Source: Prorocentrum cordatum
Taxonomy: Eukaryota; Sar; Dinophyceae; Prorocentrales; Prorocentraceae
Assembly: GCA_963575745.1 (NCBI GenBank)
Contig: CAUYUJ010019614.1
Span: 97,501 to 161,500 of the forward strand
Reading direction: 5' to 3'
Length of the DNA: 64,000 bases
Of the stretch, positions 20,214 through 31,119 are shown piece after piece (the first letter of the stretch is position 1; the number at the start of each line of letters is the position of its first letter). The translations under genes and the position numbers were made by a program. Under the pieces are notes generated by a model. The model saw only the letters and a list, made by a program, of their open reading frames with translations. It was not told the origin of the DNA and did no database searches.

Positions 20214-20858
20214 GGTGTGGTCGTGCTGGGGAGTGGTCGTGCTGGGGTGTGGTCGTGCTGGGGGGTGGTCGTGCTGGGGGTGGTCGTGCTCGTGCTGGGG
20301 GTGGTCGTGCTGGGGCGTGGTCGTGCTGGGGCGTGGTCGTGCTGGGGTGTGGTCGTGCTGTGGTGAGGTCGTGCTGGGGTGTGGTCGTGCTGGGGTGTGG
20401 TCTTGCTGGGGTTGCTGGGGTGGGGTCGTGCTGGGGTGGGGTCCTGCTGGGGTGTGGTCGTGCTGGGGTGTGGTCGTGCTGGGGTGGGGTCGTGCTGGTC
20501 GTGCTGGGGTGTGGTCGTGCTGGGGTGTGGTCGTGCTGGGGTGTGGTCGTGCGGGTCGTGCTGGGGTGTGGTCGTGCTGGGGTGTGGTCGTGCGTGGCGT
20601 GGGGTGGGGTCGTGCTGGGGTGGGGTCGTGCTGGGGTGTGGTCGTGCTGGGGTGTGGTCGTGCACCCTGTGGTTTATCGGGTCGTGCTGGGGTGTGGTCG
20701 TGCTGGGGTGTGGTCGTGCTGGGGTGTGGTCGTGCTGGGGTGTGGTCGTGCTGGGGTGTGGTCGTGCTGGGGTGTGGTCGTGCGTGGTCTGGGGCGTGGT
20801 CGTGCTGGGCGTGGTCGTGCTGGGGTGTGGTCATGCTGGGGGTGTGGTCGTGCTGAGG
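20214..20858 (+). repeat. 16-bp minisatellite
   Basis: About 35-40 copies of gtcgtgctggggtgtg, with variants in the G-run and a few 5-20-bp interruptions. Because 16 is not a multiple of three, three units encode a 16-residue peptide repeat in every frame. This explains several overlapping long open frames on both strands. Confidence 0.95.
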
Positions 20859-20889
20859 TGTCCCGCACCCTGTGATTTATCGATCGGGA

Positions 20890-21065
20890 TTTCAAAAACA
20901 AGCGTTTCGCCTGAGACATCCTCAAATTTTAATCCGCCGGCCTCCTTCGACCTCGATATTTACCAGGGAAAGAATCCGCCGGCATCCTTCAAGTTGGGCA
21001 CCGGGGACATGTTTACACACTAAAAGAGAACCCTGGGCCTGAAGCCCTTTCCGGGAAAAATCTAC
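20890..21065 (+). repeat. Dispersed repeat F, copy 1
   Basis: Shares ordered blocks with 62,560-62,745: aagcgttt-g, gagacatcctcaa, ttttaat-cgccggcc, an internal cgccgg box, and actaaaagagaaccctgggc followed by ccctttccgggaaaaa. Same orientation in both copies. Confidence 0.85.
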
Positions 21066-21676
21066 CACCCACACAAGGACGACGAGGCCAGCTGTCCCAG
21101 GTGCAGAGAACGCCAGGACGACGGCTGACCTCGCCCCAGATGTGGGGTATTGCACGGGTGCCTGCCAAAAGGGCCAGTCGCATCGGGCAGTGCGTCAGAA
21201 AAGAACACAAGAATGAAGAGCAGGTGCATACCTGCCGACTGAGACAGAAACAAACGTGCGACGAGTCAATCTGAACTGTCTGAACCAGACTGGATGCATT
21301 ATGTACCGGTCTTGGCTGGTGAAAGAGTGCAGAACAGTGATATGGCTGGGCAGGGCAGCGCTGCCAAGGGTGGCTATAGCACCTACGCCCAGGTTGGCCA
21401 TGGCAAACGTGTGAGTCAACAGCCCCTGTAGAGGGGTGGTGGGCGGGGGCCGGCGGGCAGATCACGAGAGCGCCTCGCGGGTGTCGCGGCGGACAAGGTG
21501 CAGCGCCGACGCTTGGCCTGCCGGGCGGCGGCCCGACGGGCCAGGTGCCCGCGGCGGTGCCCGCCGACGTCCGAGGCGGAACTCTCGGGCCAGCGGCGGC
21601 GGCCGGTGGCGGCGGCGGCAACAAAAAAGGCTGGTTGCCGCGGAGCCGCCGCGGCGGCAGGCCAGCCACAGGGGGC
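21066..21676. other. Downstream flank of the four-TM gene, no ORF supported
   Basis: Mixed sequence with no repeat or coding signal I can support. It probably includes the 3' untranslated region of the minus-strand gene that ends at 21,677. Confidence 0.4.
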
Positions 21677-22297
21677 TCAGGTCGCGGCCTTGGGGGGCCC
21701 GTCGGAGACGGGCTGGCCGAGGATGACGGGGGCGTCCCTGGGCAATGGGGTGGTGGGCGAATCGACCTTCGGCAGAAGGCCTAGGCAGCACAGCTGCTTC
21801 ATGACGCACAGCTTGACGATTGCACAGACGACCGAGGCGAGGTACAGGCAAGGCAGAATCAGCCTCAGTAGCCTGAGGTGCTGCAGCATGGGAGTGACCT
21901 GGTCAAAACTTACGGTCATCAGAGAAACCATCGCGTACACGTACAGCGGCGTGTCAAAGTGCAGGAAGCAGTTGCGCGGGCAGCACGGGCCAGCCTCCTC
22001 CAGCTCCTCGCAGCAGCACGGCGCACACAACCGGGACGCGGACATGACGATAGCGGTCACGATGACGACGAGGCCAGTGGACATCACCAGCCCCCGTAGG
22101 GCGGCACTCTCCTCGTCGGAAAACGCGACCCCTACGCCAAGCGCGATCCCAACGACGAAGCACAGCACGAGGTTGACCGAAGACCCCCTGCGCCAGCGCG
22201 GAAGTGGCGAGGCAGACGCAGCACGCCGGGGCTCCCCCCATTGCGGCCAGGGTGCTCGCGCGGTCGGAGGGGGGGCGGCGGGAACCGAAGGAGCCAT
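21677..22297 (-). CDS. Four-transmembrane protein of unknown function
   Basis: 206 residues, starting at the ATG at 22,297 (MAPSVPAAPPP). After a Pro/Arg-rich cytoplasmic-looking N-terminus there are four hydrophobic segments: about residues 45-62 (VLCFVVGIALGVGVAF), 70-90 (STGLVVIVTAIVMSA), 117-132 (LYVYAMVSLMTVSF) and 142-165 (LILPCLYLASVVCAIV). A cysteine-rich loop (CAPCCCEELEEAGPCC) separates the second and third segments. The C-terminal tail is Pro-rich. The topology resembles small tetraspan proteins, but I recognise no family signature. It is the only coherent minus-strand gene in the window and has no intron within the ORF. It is flanked by repeats on both sides. Confidence 0.65.
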   Translation of the reverse strand: MAPSVPAAPPPTARAPWPQWGEPRRAASASPLPRWRRGSSVNLVLCFVVGIALGVGVAFSDEESAALRGLVMSTGLVVIVTAIVMSASRLCAPCCCEELEEAGPCCPRNCFLHFDTPLYVYAMVSLMTVSFDQVTPMLQHLRLLRLILPCLYLASVVCAIVKLCVMKQLCCLGLLPKVDSPTTPLPRDAPVILGQPVSDGPPKAAT

Positions 22298-22489
22298 TTG
22301 GCTCAAGCATTTGGCGAAAGTAAGTATTTCTCATGTGTTGCGTTTTCTGCTGGAGGGATATTGACTGGAGGGCGGCGCTGAAAATAGTTTGTTGCCCACA
22401 TCCAAAAAGGGACTATTGTTTTCTCTGGACACCGCGCGCAGGAAGTCTAAAACCTCACCCCCTCCCTCTCCTCCTCATCACCCAGCACC

Positions 22490-22700
22490 TCCTCAATCAC
22501 ACTCTCATTCACTCATCATCACACTCCTCATCATCATCACCGTCCTCCTCCTCATCATCATCATCATCCATCATCATCATCATCCTCATCATCATCATCA
22601 TCACCAGCATCATCACCATCATCGTCATCATCATAATCATCATTCGCTCACTCACTCACTCACTCAGTCACTTACTCACTCACTCACACACCCACACTTG
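22490..22700 (+). repeat. (TCA)n and (CTCA)n microsatellites
   Basis: Imperfect atc/tca repeats from about 22,500, passing into cactcactcactc near 22,650. Confidence 0.9.
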
Positions 22701-24010
22701 AGGAAATATCAGGCGGGAGCCTCGTCCGTGAGTGAACTGTGAGGAAGTCTCTGGCGGGACCCCCCTCCCTATGGGGCCCGCCCTTCATATTGGCAATCCG
22801 AACGGGTCATCCTCGATCATGTAAGTGTCGTCGCGCTTGGGCCCCTGAGGCCTGAATCTGGGGGAACTATCAGGCGGGAGCCTCGTCTGTGAGTGAACTG
22901 TGAGGAAGTCTCGGGCGGTTCCCCTTCCCCTTGGGGCCCGCACTTCATGTTGGTAATCCGAACGGGTCATCCTCGAACCTGTAAGGGTCACTTTTGGGCT
23001 CCTGATGCCTGAATACGGGGGAACTATCAGGCGGGAGCCTCGTCTGTGAGTGGATTGCGAGGAAATCTCAAGTGGGAACCCCTTCCTTATGGAGCCCGCA
23101 GCTTATGCTACTAATACGAGCGGGTCCTCCAAATCCTGTAACTGTTTTCACTTTTGGGCTCCTGAGGCCTGAATATGGGGGAGCGATCAGGCGGAACCTT
23201 CGTCTATGAGCGAACTGTGACTCAGGCGGGACCCCCCCCCCAGGGGGCCCGCACATCATGTTACTAATCCGCGCGGGTCATCCAGATCCTGAAAGTGTCG
23301 TCACGTTTGGGCTCCTGGGGCCACAATATGGAAGGAGTATCAGGCGGGAGCCTCGTCTGTGGGTGAACGGTGAGAAGTCTCAGGCGGGAGCCCCCTCCCT
23401 ATGGGGCCCGCGCATCATGTTGGTAATCCGAACGGGTCATCCTCGATCATGTGTCGTAACGCTTGGGTTCCTGAGGCCTGGATCTGGGGGAACTATCAGG
23501 CGGGAACCTCGTCTGTGAGCGAACAACGAAGAAGTCTCAGGCGGGAGCCCCCTTCCCTATGGGGCCCGCCCTTCGTATTGGTAATCCGAGCGGGTCATCC
23601 TCGAACCTGAAACTGTCGTCACTGAGGCCTGAATATGAGGAAAAATCAGGCGGGAGCTTCGTCTGTGAGAGAAATGTGAGGAAGTCTCAGACAGGAACCC
23701 CCTCCCTATGGGGCCCGCGCTTCACGTTGGTAATCCGAGCGGGTCGTCCTCGAGCCTGTAGCTGTCGTAACCTTGGGGGAACTATCAGGCGGGAACCTCG
23801 TCTGTGAGTGAACTGTGAGGAAGTCTCAGGCGGGAGCCCCTTCCCGACGGGGTCCGCACTTCGTGTTGGTAATCCGAACGGGTCATCCTCGAACCTGTAA
23901 GGGTCGTCACTTTTGGGCTCCTGACGCCTGACTACTGGGGAAGTCTCAAGCGGGAACCTCGACTGTGAGCGAACTGTGAGGAAGGCTCAGGCGGGAACCC
24001 TTGTCCCTAT
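22701..24010 (+). repeat. About 155-bp satellite, nine copies
   Basis: The anchor aggcgggagcctcgtctgtg recurs near 22,711, 22,872, 23,029, 23,189, 23,342, 23,498, 23,648, 23,787 and 23,948, giving periods of 139-161 bp. Each unit also has a ccctatggggcccgc box and a taatccgaacgggtcatcct box. Copies differ by substitutions and small deletions. No ORF spans the array. Confidence 0.93.
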
Positions 24011-24159
24011 GGGGCCCGCACCTCTCGTGTTTCCTGCGCGTCGTCCTCCGGCGCGCGTTTCCTTTGGGTCGTCCTCCGGCGCGTATCCCCTGGGACGCAC
24101 GTCGTGCGTTTCCTCTGGGTCGTGTTCCGCACGAGGAGGACAAAGGAGAAGGAGTATGC

Positions 24160-24640
24160 AGGACGAGGAAAAGAAGAAGGAGGAGGAGGAGGAGGAGGAA
24201 GCAGAGAGCGAGAAGGACGAGGAGGACATGGAGGAAGAAGAATGCTCTAGGAGGCCCCAGGATGTCCCGGGAGGCCTAGAAGGCTCCAGGAGGCCTCAAG
24301 AGGCCCCAAGCATCCCCAGGAGGAGGAGGAGGAGGCGGAGGAGGGAGAGGGAGAAGAGGAAGATGGAGAGGGGAGGCGGAGGAGTAGGAGGAGGAGAAGG
24401 GAGAGAAGAAGGAGGAGGAGGAGGAGGGAGAAGGAACGCAGCAGGAGAAGGACGCAGGAGGCAGGAGGAGCATGGGGAATGGGGGAGGAGGCATAACGAG
24501 GTGGAGGAAAAGGAGGAGGAGGAGGTGGAAGTGGTGGAGGGGAGGAGGCAAGAGGAGGAGGCAGGGGTTGAGGCAGGAGGGGGAGGAGGCAGGAGGAAAA
24601 GGAGGAGTAGGTGGGAGAAGCGAGGGGGCAGGAGATCCCC
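24160..24640 (+). repeat. Purine-rich GGA/GAA tract
   Basis: Irregular ggaggaggaggaag-type sequence. The acidic open frames that span it are low complexity. Confidence 0.85.
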
Positions 24641-24829
24641 AGGCAAGCCAAACAGACTCTTATGTGGGGTCCTACCGTCAGAGAAACTTTCGGTGTGAAT
24701 GATATGGCCAGAGGGGGGCCGCTGAAAAGCATGATTTAATGTATTTCCTGTTGTGGTATCGCCCGGGTGGTACTGTTTGCTCCCTAGGGTTATACATCGA
24801 GGCGCCTCCGAGGCGCCTCCTCTCCAAGG

Positions 24830-25120
24830 AAGCGGGTCCCAGACCCTGGGGGGGGGGGTCCCCCGGGGCCGGCTCTTCCGCATCCTGCATGAATCGCTGT
24901 CCGAGTGTCGTGGGGCCCGGGGAGACCCGAGCACGCGAAAACGCTGAAAGCATCGCAAGGCCCGTGTCCCTCGGGACTGGCAAGACCAAAAGGTATCGAT
25001 GCCGCTACTCGCAAGACCTCTCCCGGGGTGCGTGCGTTCTGACCAGAATTCCGGCGCGAATCCAGCGGAGGCGACGAGGGCCTCCCAGGAGGCCGACAAA
25101 TGAGGAAACGGGCGAAGGGA
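24830..25120 (+). repeat. Dispersed repeat G, copy 1
   Basis: Contains acctctcccggggtgcgtgc, then gttctgacc-gaattc, then ggcgacgagggcctcccagg and aggaaacg. Related blocks occur near 28,985-29,065 and 31,990-32,120. Confidence 0.65.
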
Positions 25121-25490
25121 ACGGCAAAACCCTGAACCCTAAACCTGGTCGTTGAAAGTGGGCATCCTTCCCAGATCCCAATCCATTTCAAACGCCTTCC
25201 TCCTACACAAGAACGGATACGTGTTTTTGTTGCTGTGTCGTTCCTTGGGTGGCCCCGAACCCAACATACTTCATCCGCCCTCCTGCTTCATGGTTTTGCC
25301 TACTTATTGAGACCGACGCGTAATTACCCATACAGCCTGTTTCTCCCCCTCTCTTTGCGCCTCCGCCCGCTCTTCGCTGCCGCTGCTGGTCGCAGCCGGG
25401 GCCCCGCCTCCCGTGGCGCACCCTCGCCGCGCATACCAGGACATGCTCTTCTGCACAAGCTCGTGTGCCCGCAACACTGAAGGGGGCCCA
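25120..25490. other. No supported gene
   Basis: Mixed composition with short frames only. Confidence 0.5.
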
Positions 25491-25636
25491 GGGACACATG
25501 AGTCAGTTGACAGAAACCCCAGGATCGCCTATACGTTTTAAATGTTGTGGATTTTCGTCTCTCCCTCCACTTCCCATATTTTCCGCGTTTCCCCTGGAAT
25601 CGACACATGTTTGTGCCTGTCTTTCTTCCCTCCTGA
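25491..25636 (+). repeat. Dispersed 150-bp repeat, copy 2
   Basis: Starts gggacacatg and ends ttccctcctga. It has the cttcccatattttcc and cctggaatcgac boxes of the family. Confidence 0.85.
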
Positions 25637-25900
25637 AACACCGCGCTCGCATCATCGCGATGCTACCACGTCAGCTGCCGATGTGATTCAATGATCGCGT
25701 CAGCTCGGGACAGCTGTCCCGGTTCTAGCTACTCAATGTCCCTCTCCTGTGCCACTCGTTTCGACTACAACTCCGCGCGCCGCGCTGCGCCACGCACGAC
25801 GACTGTTCCTATCCACGCGCCCGTGAGGCCGATGAGCCAGGAGGCAGGAGGCGGGGGCTGGCTATTCAAAGATGGGGACATGAGGCACTACAGCGGCCCA

Positions 25901-26060
25901 GGGACACACAAATACACCTACACAAATCCCAGGATGTCCCATATTTTCCAGTATTTGTTGGACTTTCGTTTTCCTGTATTTTGTTGGACTTTCGTGTCCC
26001 TTTGTTTTCCTGGGAGTCGACGATTCATTGTCTGTGTGGATTTTGCCCTCCCGAGAGACA
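25901..26060 (+). repeat. Dispersed 150-bp repeat, copy 3
   Basis: Starts gggacacacaaatac and contains tcccatattttcc. It has an internal duplication of ttgttggactttcgt and the tgggagtcgacgattcattg box. Confidence 0.85.
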
Positions 26061-26385
26061 CGGGGGCCACAGAGGGCGAGGGTCAGGTCGGGCATGTCCC
26101 CCTCCAGGCGGCTTCTGGAAGACACGTAGAACACAGCAAAAGCATGGAACAAAAGTCATCCCCAGACATTTTTGTTACTATTCTTGAACCTCCCCCCTGT
26201 GCAGTCGCGGCCTTGATTGGACAGGACACGCGAGAGGACACAAGACCCTTCGGGGGGCCGCGTCGCCGCAGGAGTGCAAGCAGGCACGCGCCGCGAGGCA
26301 CAGGGCACGAGGATGCATGGAGCTGGCAGGGTCGACCTACCAAAAGCTGGGCCGACCGTGGAGGCACACGCCCGACTCAGTTGGG
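26060..26385. other. No supported gene
   Basis: Mixed sequence between repeats, with no domain in any frame. Confidence 0.45.
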
Positions 26386-26860
26386 CGCCCGAGTTATCCG
26401 GGGCAACTCGGGCCCGGGGTAACGCGGGCTCGGAATCCCGGAAAGCGAACCCGAGTTAGCCCTGACCCGAGCTGCCCCTGATGATTCGGGGCCCTGGACG
26501 CCCGAGTTATCCGGGGCAACTCGGGCCCGGGGTAACGCGGGCTAGAGCGGACCCGAGTTAGCCCTGACCCGAACTGCCCCTGATGATTCGGGGCCCTGGA
26601 CGCCCGAGTTATCCGGGGCAACTCGGGCCTGGGGTAACGCGGGCTCGGAATCCCGAAAAGCGAATCCGACTTAGTTAGCCCTGACCCGAGCTGCCCCTGA
26701 TGAGTCGGGGCCCTGGACGCCCGAGTTATCCGGGGCAACTCGGGCCCGGGGTAACTCGGGTTCGGAATCCCGGAAAGCGAACCCCGAGGTAGCCCTGACC
26801 CGAGTTACCCCTGATGATTCGGGGCCCTGGACGCCCGAGTTATCCGGAGGCCGGGATTCG
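26386..26860 (+). repeat. About 110-bp GC-rich satellite, four to five copies
   Basis: Anchor cgcccgagttatccggggca near 26,386, 26,499, 26,601, 26,718 and 26,832. Each unit contains actcgggcccggggtaac, cgaacccgagttagccctga and ctgatgattcggggccctgg. Internal inverted words (cccgagtt and aactcggg) let each unit fold. A further partial block is at about 26,965-26,993. Confidence 0.92.
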
Positions 26861-27152
26861 GGACAGAGACGCAAACCAGGGCCGGCGCACGGGCGACGCT
26901 CGGGCGACGCACTGAACGAAAACTTGAGGGGGGGGGGGGGTCGCTTCACTGGGCCTTGACAGACCCGAGCTGCCCCTGATGATTCGGGGCCCTGACTCAG
27001 GGCGAGGGGGGGCCCGGTGCACGCGAGGCCGGCACTCCGCCTGGAGGGGGGACGGGGCGCGACGCGCGCCTGCCTTAGGGGGCCCTGCGCCCGCGGCCGC
27101 CCCTGCTCGTGCCCGCTGCTCCCCCCGGGATCCGCCACAGGGAAGGGGCCCT

Positions 27153-27303
27153 GGGGCACACAAGTGAAGGCACACAAAGGACAGGATGCCCCATAGTTTC
27201 CCATGTGTTCTGGCTTTTTGTCTTCCCCCACACTTCCCATATTTTCCCATGTTTTCTGGGAGCCGACGATGAATCGTGTCTGTGCGCTTTTGTCCCTCCT
27301 GAC
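27153..27303 (+). repeat. Dispersed 150-bp repeat, copy 4
   Basis: Starts gggcacacaagtg and ends gtccctcctgac. It has cttcccatattttccc and ctgggagccgacgatgaa. Confidence 0.85.
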
Positions 27304-27636
27304 AAAGGGGGGGTGACCCTGAGGGGGGGCTGGACCTAGGACCTCAGCGTCGCTTTTCGTTGTGTTATCGTTTTGTTGTTCGTGTTGCTCTGCCTGTTCT
27401 CCTGCACCTCCCTCCCAGCACGAGGAACAAGACACAGCCGAAGTCCGGCAACACTGCGTTTAGGTCCAGCCCTGCCCTGAGGGGGGGCATGAATTCTGTT
27501 CCCTGGAGCACCGAACTGCCGCAAACAAAAACCCTCCGCATGCCCCAGCTACCGGCAAATGTCGGAAGCTGCCGGCGGCTGGGGGGCATCTGTTTTGTGC
27601 GGTTCGGTGCAAAATCGATCGAACTCTCACACACAC

Positions 27637-27770
27637 ACGAAGGATTGCAAAAAAACCCTCGTAGGATTGCAAAAAAAAACCAGGGTTTTTTTGCAATCCT
27701 TCGTAGGGTTTTTTTGCAATCCAGGGTTTTTTTGCAATCCTTCGTTGCAATCCTTCGTGCAATCCTTCGA
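27637..27770. mobile_element. Hairpin element of the gattgcaaaaa family, copy 1
   Basis: The left arm reads acgaaggattgcaaaaaaac with two further ggattgcaaaaa units. The right arm reads gggtttttttgcaatccttc and related units, ending in caatccttcg. The arms are mutually complementary. A CA microsatellite follows to about 27,805. No ORF belongs to it. The same family is at 40,944-41,097. Confidence 0.8.
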
Positions 27771-27804
27771 CACACACACACACACGACACACACACACAC
27801 GCAC

Positions 27805-28985
27805 ACCGGGGCACACACCCCTTTTGCGGGATCCCGATCCTCTCCCCCCCTGGAGGATCACGACAGAAGCAGAAGCGGCATAGAAGCGTGCGCCACCCGA
27901 GGTCCGCGCGCACCAGCCATCGCGCTACCCCAGAAGGGACGCGGCATGAGACGCGGGAGAGGCGCTGCTGGCCGAGGCAAACCCCCTCGGCCACGAGCAG
28001 GTGCTCCTGAATCTGAGGAGCGGCCCCAAGACCCCAGCCCCTCCCGAGCCAGAAGTGGCCCCTACGATAGAGGGAGCCAACTCATGGACAGTCCCCCTCC
28101 CCCCGAACTGAAAGTCGGCACGCGTGGGAAAGACAGCGGTCGAAGTGCAGCTCGTGAGAGCCACTGTCAACTTTGCTCAATTGGTGAGGAGGGGGCTGTT
28201 GACAGATGAGCAATGAAAAGGAATGGGTGTTACGCAGGATGGCATGGCGACCTTGCGCGGTGGCTTACGCGAGCGCATTGGAACTGAATGCAGTTACGTG
28301 CGACCTTACGCGGGCAGCTTACGCGCGAATGTCTGCGCAATCGAACCTGTTTGTGCATGAACGTTCGCAAAATTACCCGAGGCCTGTACCTGTCTTGCCC
28401 GTCTTACTGGGGTCGGGGCCGAACCCACTCTGCCCAGCGCGCGTAGCGCGTCGCGGGGCGGAGCCGGAGGTGCCGCCAGGTGAGATCCAGCGCCCACCCG
28501 AGATGTCCGGGCGGAGGCCTCGCGTGGTAGCTCGAGACCCAATTTTCGTCGGATCCACGTCGGGTTCACTCCAAATGGCGTCGGACCTGCCTCGAACTCA
28601 CGTCGGATTTACCTCGGACCTACACCAGAACATCGCCGCGCGAATGCCGACTCATATTTTACGGAGCGGACGCTTGGACTAGAACGTACGGCTACGTCTT
28701 CGGCGCCGCGCGAGGCCTTCAGGATTTCCTCCAGGATCTATGACAAGAACGGTGCGTGTTGTTCTTCGGCCAAAGACACAATCTTGGGCCTCTCTTCCCT
28801 CTGGCACTTGACTTGGTGAACACGGCTCCCAAGTCCGCTCCAACTGCTCCCCTCCATGAGGTGCTTTCTGACGGCCCCGGGGCCCGCGAGGGGCTCTGGA
28901 GGAGGCCGAAAACAGAGAACGATCGCAAGACTTCCTCGTGGTGATCATCCTCCCCCCTCCCCTCCTCAACAGCCGTCCCCAAAAT
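27805..28985. other. No supported gene
   Basis: Frames here are short. Near 28,240-28,330 the words gcgaccttacgcg and gcttacgcg recur. A palindromic GC block at 28,440-28,490 resembles 18,668-18,712. Confidence 0.45.
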
Positions 28986-29065
28986 CTCCACGGCGGGTGC
29001 GTTCTGGCCAAAATTCTTGGGGGGGTCCAGCCGTGGCGACGAGGACCCTCCCAGAGGCCCACACG
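28985..29065 (+). repeat. Dispersed repeat G, partial copy 2
   Basis: Matches 25,030-25,090 in gtgcgttctg, cc-aaattc and ggcgacgagga-cctccca. The remaining parts of the family are absent. Confidence 0.55.
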
Positions 29066-30540
29066 AGCATCAAACCCACCAAAATCATCGAACCTCGATC
29101 CGATCCTGCCTGCCTCCTCCTCCTCTCCCAGTCCAAGGACAGTCCGTGGACACTCTCGGGGAGGCCCAGGCAAGCATGCAAACCCTCCAACACCTCAAAC
29201 CTCGATCCTTCCTTCCAGGCTATAGAAACTATATGCGGCTGAGCATCTGAAGAGGAAACTCGGCGCGAGTACGAGTACTCGGGATCTCCGAGGGGTTTTG
29301 ACGGTCAATCGTCTAGTTGCTGCGGCCGCATGGCGGCTAGGTGGATCACACATGCGCCATGTCCCATGACCAATTTCCAGGGGCGCACGACGTGGGAGGG
29401 ATAGCAAAGGGAGGTTCGCGATTCAGCTGCACGTCGCTGGGTTTCCCGGCGCCTCCTGGCGTCAGTGCATCTAGGACACCTCCGCCGTTCCTGGTCCCCC
29501 ACTTCCGCCCGAGCCGAATAATCCTCGAGCTCAGGGCTCACGCTACCATGGATTCCGGACCCGTGGATCCGGCGCGGCGGGGCGCTGGGCTCCCCCCCGA
29601 AATAGGAAGCTGGTGCCGCCCGATTTGGTGACGGGGTGCGCCGACTCCTTACAGAAACGGGCCCCGCCGCTGATCGACGCGCCTCAAATGCAGAGTTGCG
29701 CTCCTTCGCAGACCACCCTGGTCCATGGTGTTGTGGGTCGGGCGGTTACCTTGGCCACGCCCGGCTCAGGGGATCAGGCAACCAGCGCCGTCCCACTTGA
29801 TCACCAAGGCCAGGCGCAGGTACCTCGATCGCATCTCTCGCGACCTGTTCTGCAAGCGATGCGCCCAGCCTTGCTTTAATCACTACGTCATGGCGGAAAT
29901 CCTGGAACAACTTCCTCGAGGACCTCGATCCTCGGGGGCAACAGTAGGGGGCATAGGCATCGGGGTGGATGCATCGACCCAAAACTCGCCCATTGATCGC
30001 CCGTAGTGGCCCGAGAGCCCCAAACCCGCCCGAGGACGTGCGGATGCACTATCGGGGGCCGATCGCCGATCTATCGGCGATGTACCGCCGATTCCAGGCC
30101 GATGCGACTCCCCAAATCATGCCAGCCCCCCGCTATCGTTGCCACTCTGATCCTTCCTCCCGTCCTCTTCCCCCCCCTCCTCCCCCCGCCGCCCGCTCCT
30201 CGACGTTGTGCAGCGCCTCGGCCGCTCGCAAGAGAGGGAGGGAGGGAATGCAGACGCGTTCGGGGGGCCGCCGAGGCGCCAAAGCGGCTGAGAAGGACGA
30301 GGAATAAGACAAGGAAGAGGATGACGAGGAGGACGGGTGATAGCCAGGAGGGGGTATTACACACCGGTCGGGAGAAGTGGTGAGAAACATGAGATAGGAA
30401 TGCGTTGAACGTATACTGGGTGTCCGCCCGCCCCCTGAAGAGAAGGGAAAAAGAAAAACCGCTCGAAACTTGAAGCAGGAAGGCGCCTACAACAGATTAG
30501 AACCTGGGAATCCGAAAATTCCTTCGAACCGACTTGAGGC
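29066..30540. other. No supported gene
   Basis: Short frames with no domains. Near 30,060-30,090 a small palindrome, gatcgccgatctatcggcga, resembles the core of the hairpin element at 19.7 kb. Confidence 0.45.
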
Positions 30541-30760
30541 GGTCTTAGGCCGCCTTGAGGTCATCTCGGGCCACCTTGAAGCCGCCGTGTCCGCCTAGGA
30601 GGCCGTGGCTGCCGTCCGTTGGGGCGTCTGGGGCCGTCTCGGAGGCCATCGTGGGCCGTCGTGGGCCGCCGTTGAGGCCATCCTGGGCCTGGAGGCCGTC
30701 TTGGGCCGTCGTTGAGGCCATCCTGGAAGCCATCTCGGGCGCCGGGGAGGCGGAGGACCT
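30540..30760 (+). repeat. ggccgtcgtgggcc-type minisatellite
   Basis: Irregular reiteration of gaggccatcctgggcc and gggccgtcgtgggcc words. Low complexity. Confidence 0.7.
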
Positions 30761-31119
30761 ACATCTAACAACCGACGAGAACCCTGCAGAGACCGGGTCC
30801 TCGAGGAGAGGGGCCCGGGAGCTCTTTCCATCGTCCTCGGGGCCCCCCCGGGGCGGCCCGCGGGCACCCCCGGGGCCGTCGGGAGAGGGCCCTGAGAGGA
30901 ACAGCTTGTCCTGGGGAGGGCCCTCGAGGGTCCAGGATGGGGAAGTCAAGAGGTACCCATCTCGGGAGCGGCCAAGAGGGGGGTGTCCAGAAGGGGGGGC
31001 TGCAAATCATGACCGGCGGCATGTGCGCGGCCCAGCGGGGGGGCCAGCGACGTAATGAAATTCGCCGGCCCAACGGGCCAGAGGCGTGCTAAGATCTCCG
31101 GTAACTGGTTAACAATTCT

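Noticed and set aside
22292-22307. Second spliced-leader-like match (agccatttggctcaag, one T short)
   Set aside because: It is antisense to the four-TM gene and coincides with the start codon context ATGGCT. The near-palindromic leader makes an accidental match plausible.
22701-24010. CRISPR-like regular spacing
   Set aside because: The whole unit is repeated, including the would-be spacers, with a 155-bp period, so it is a satellite in eukaryotic DNA.
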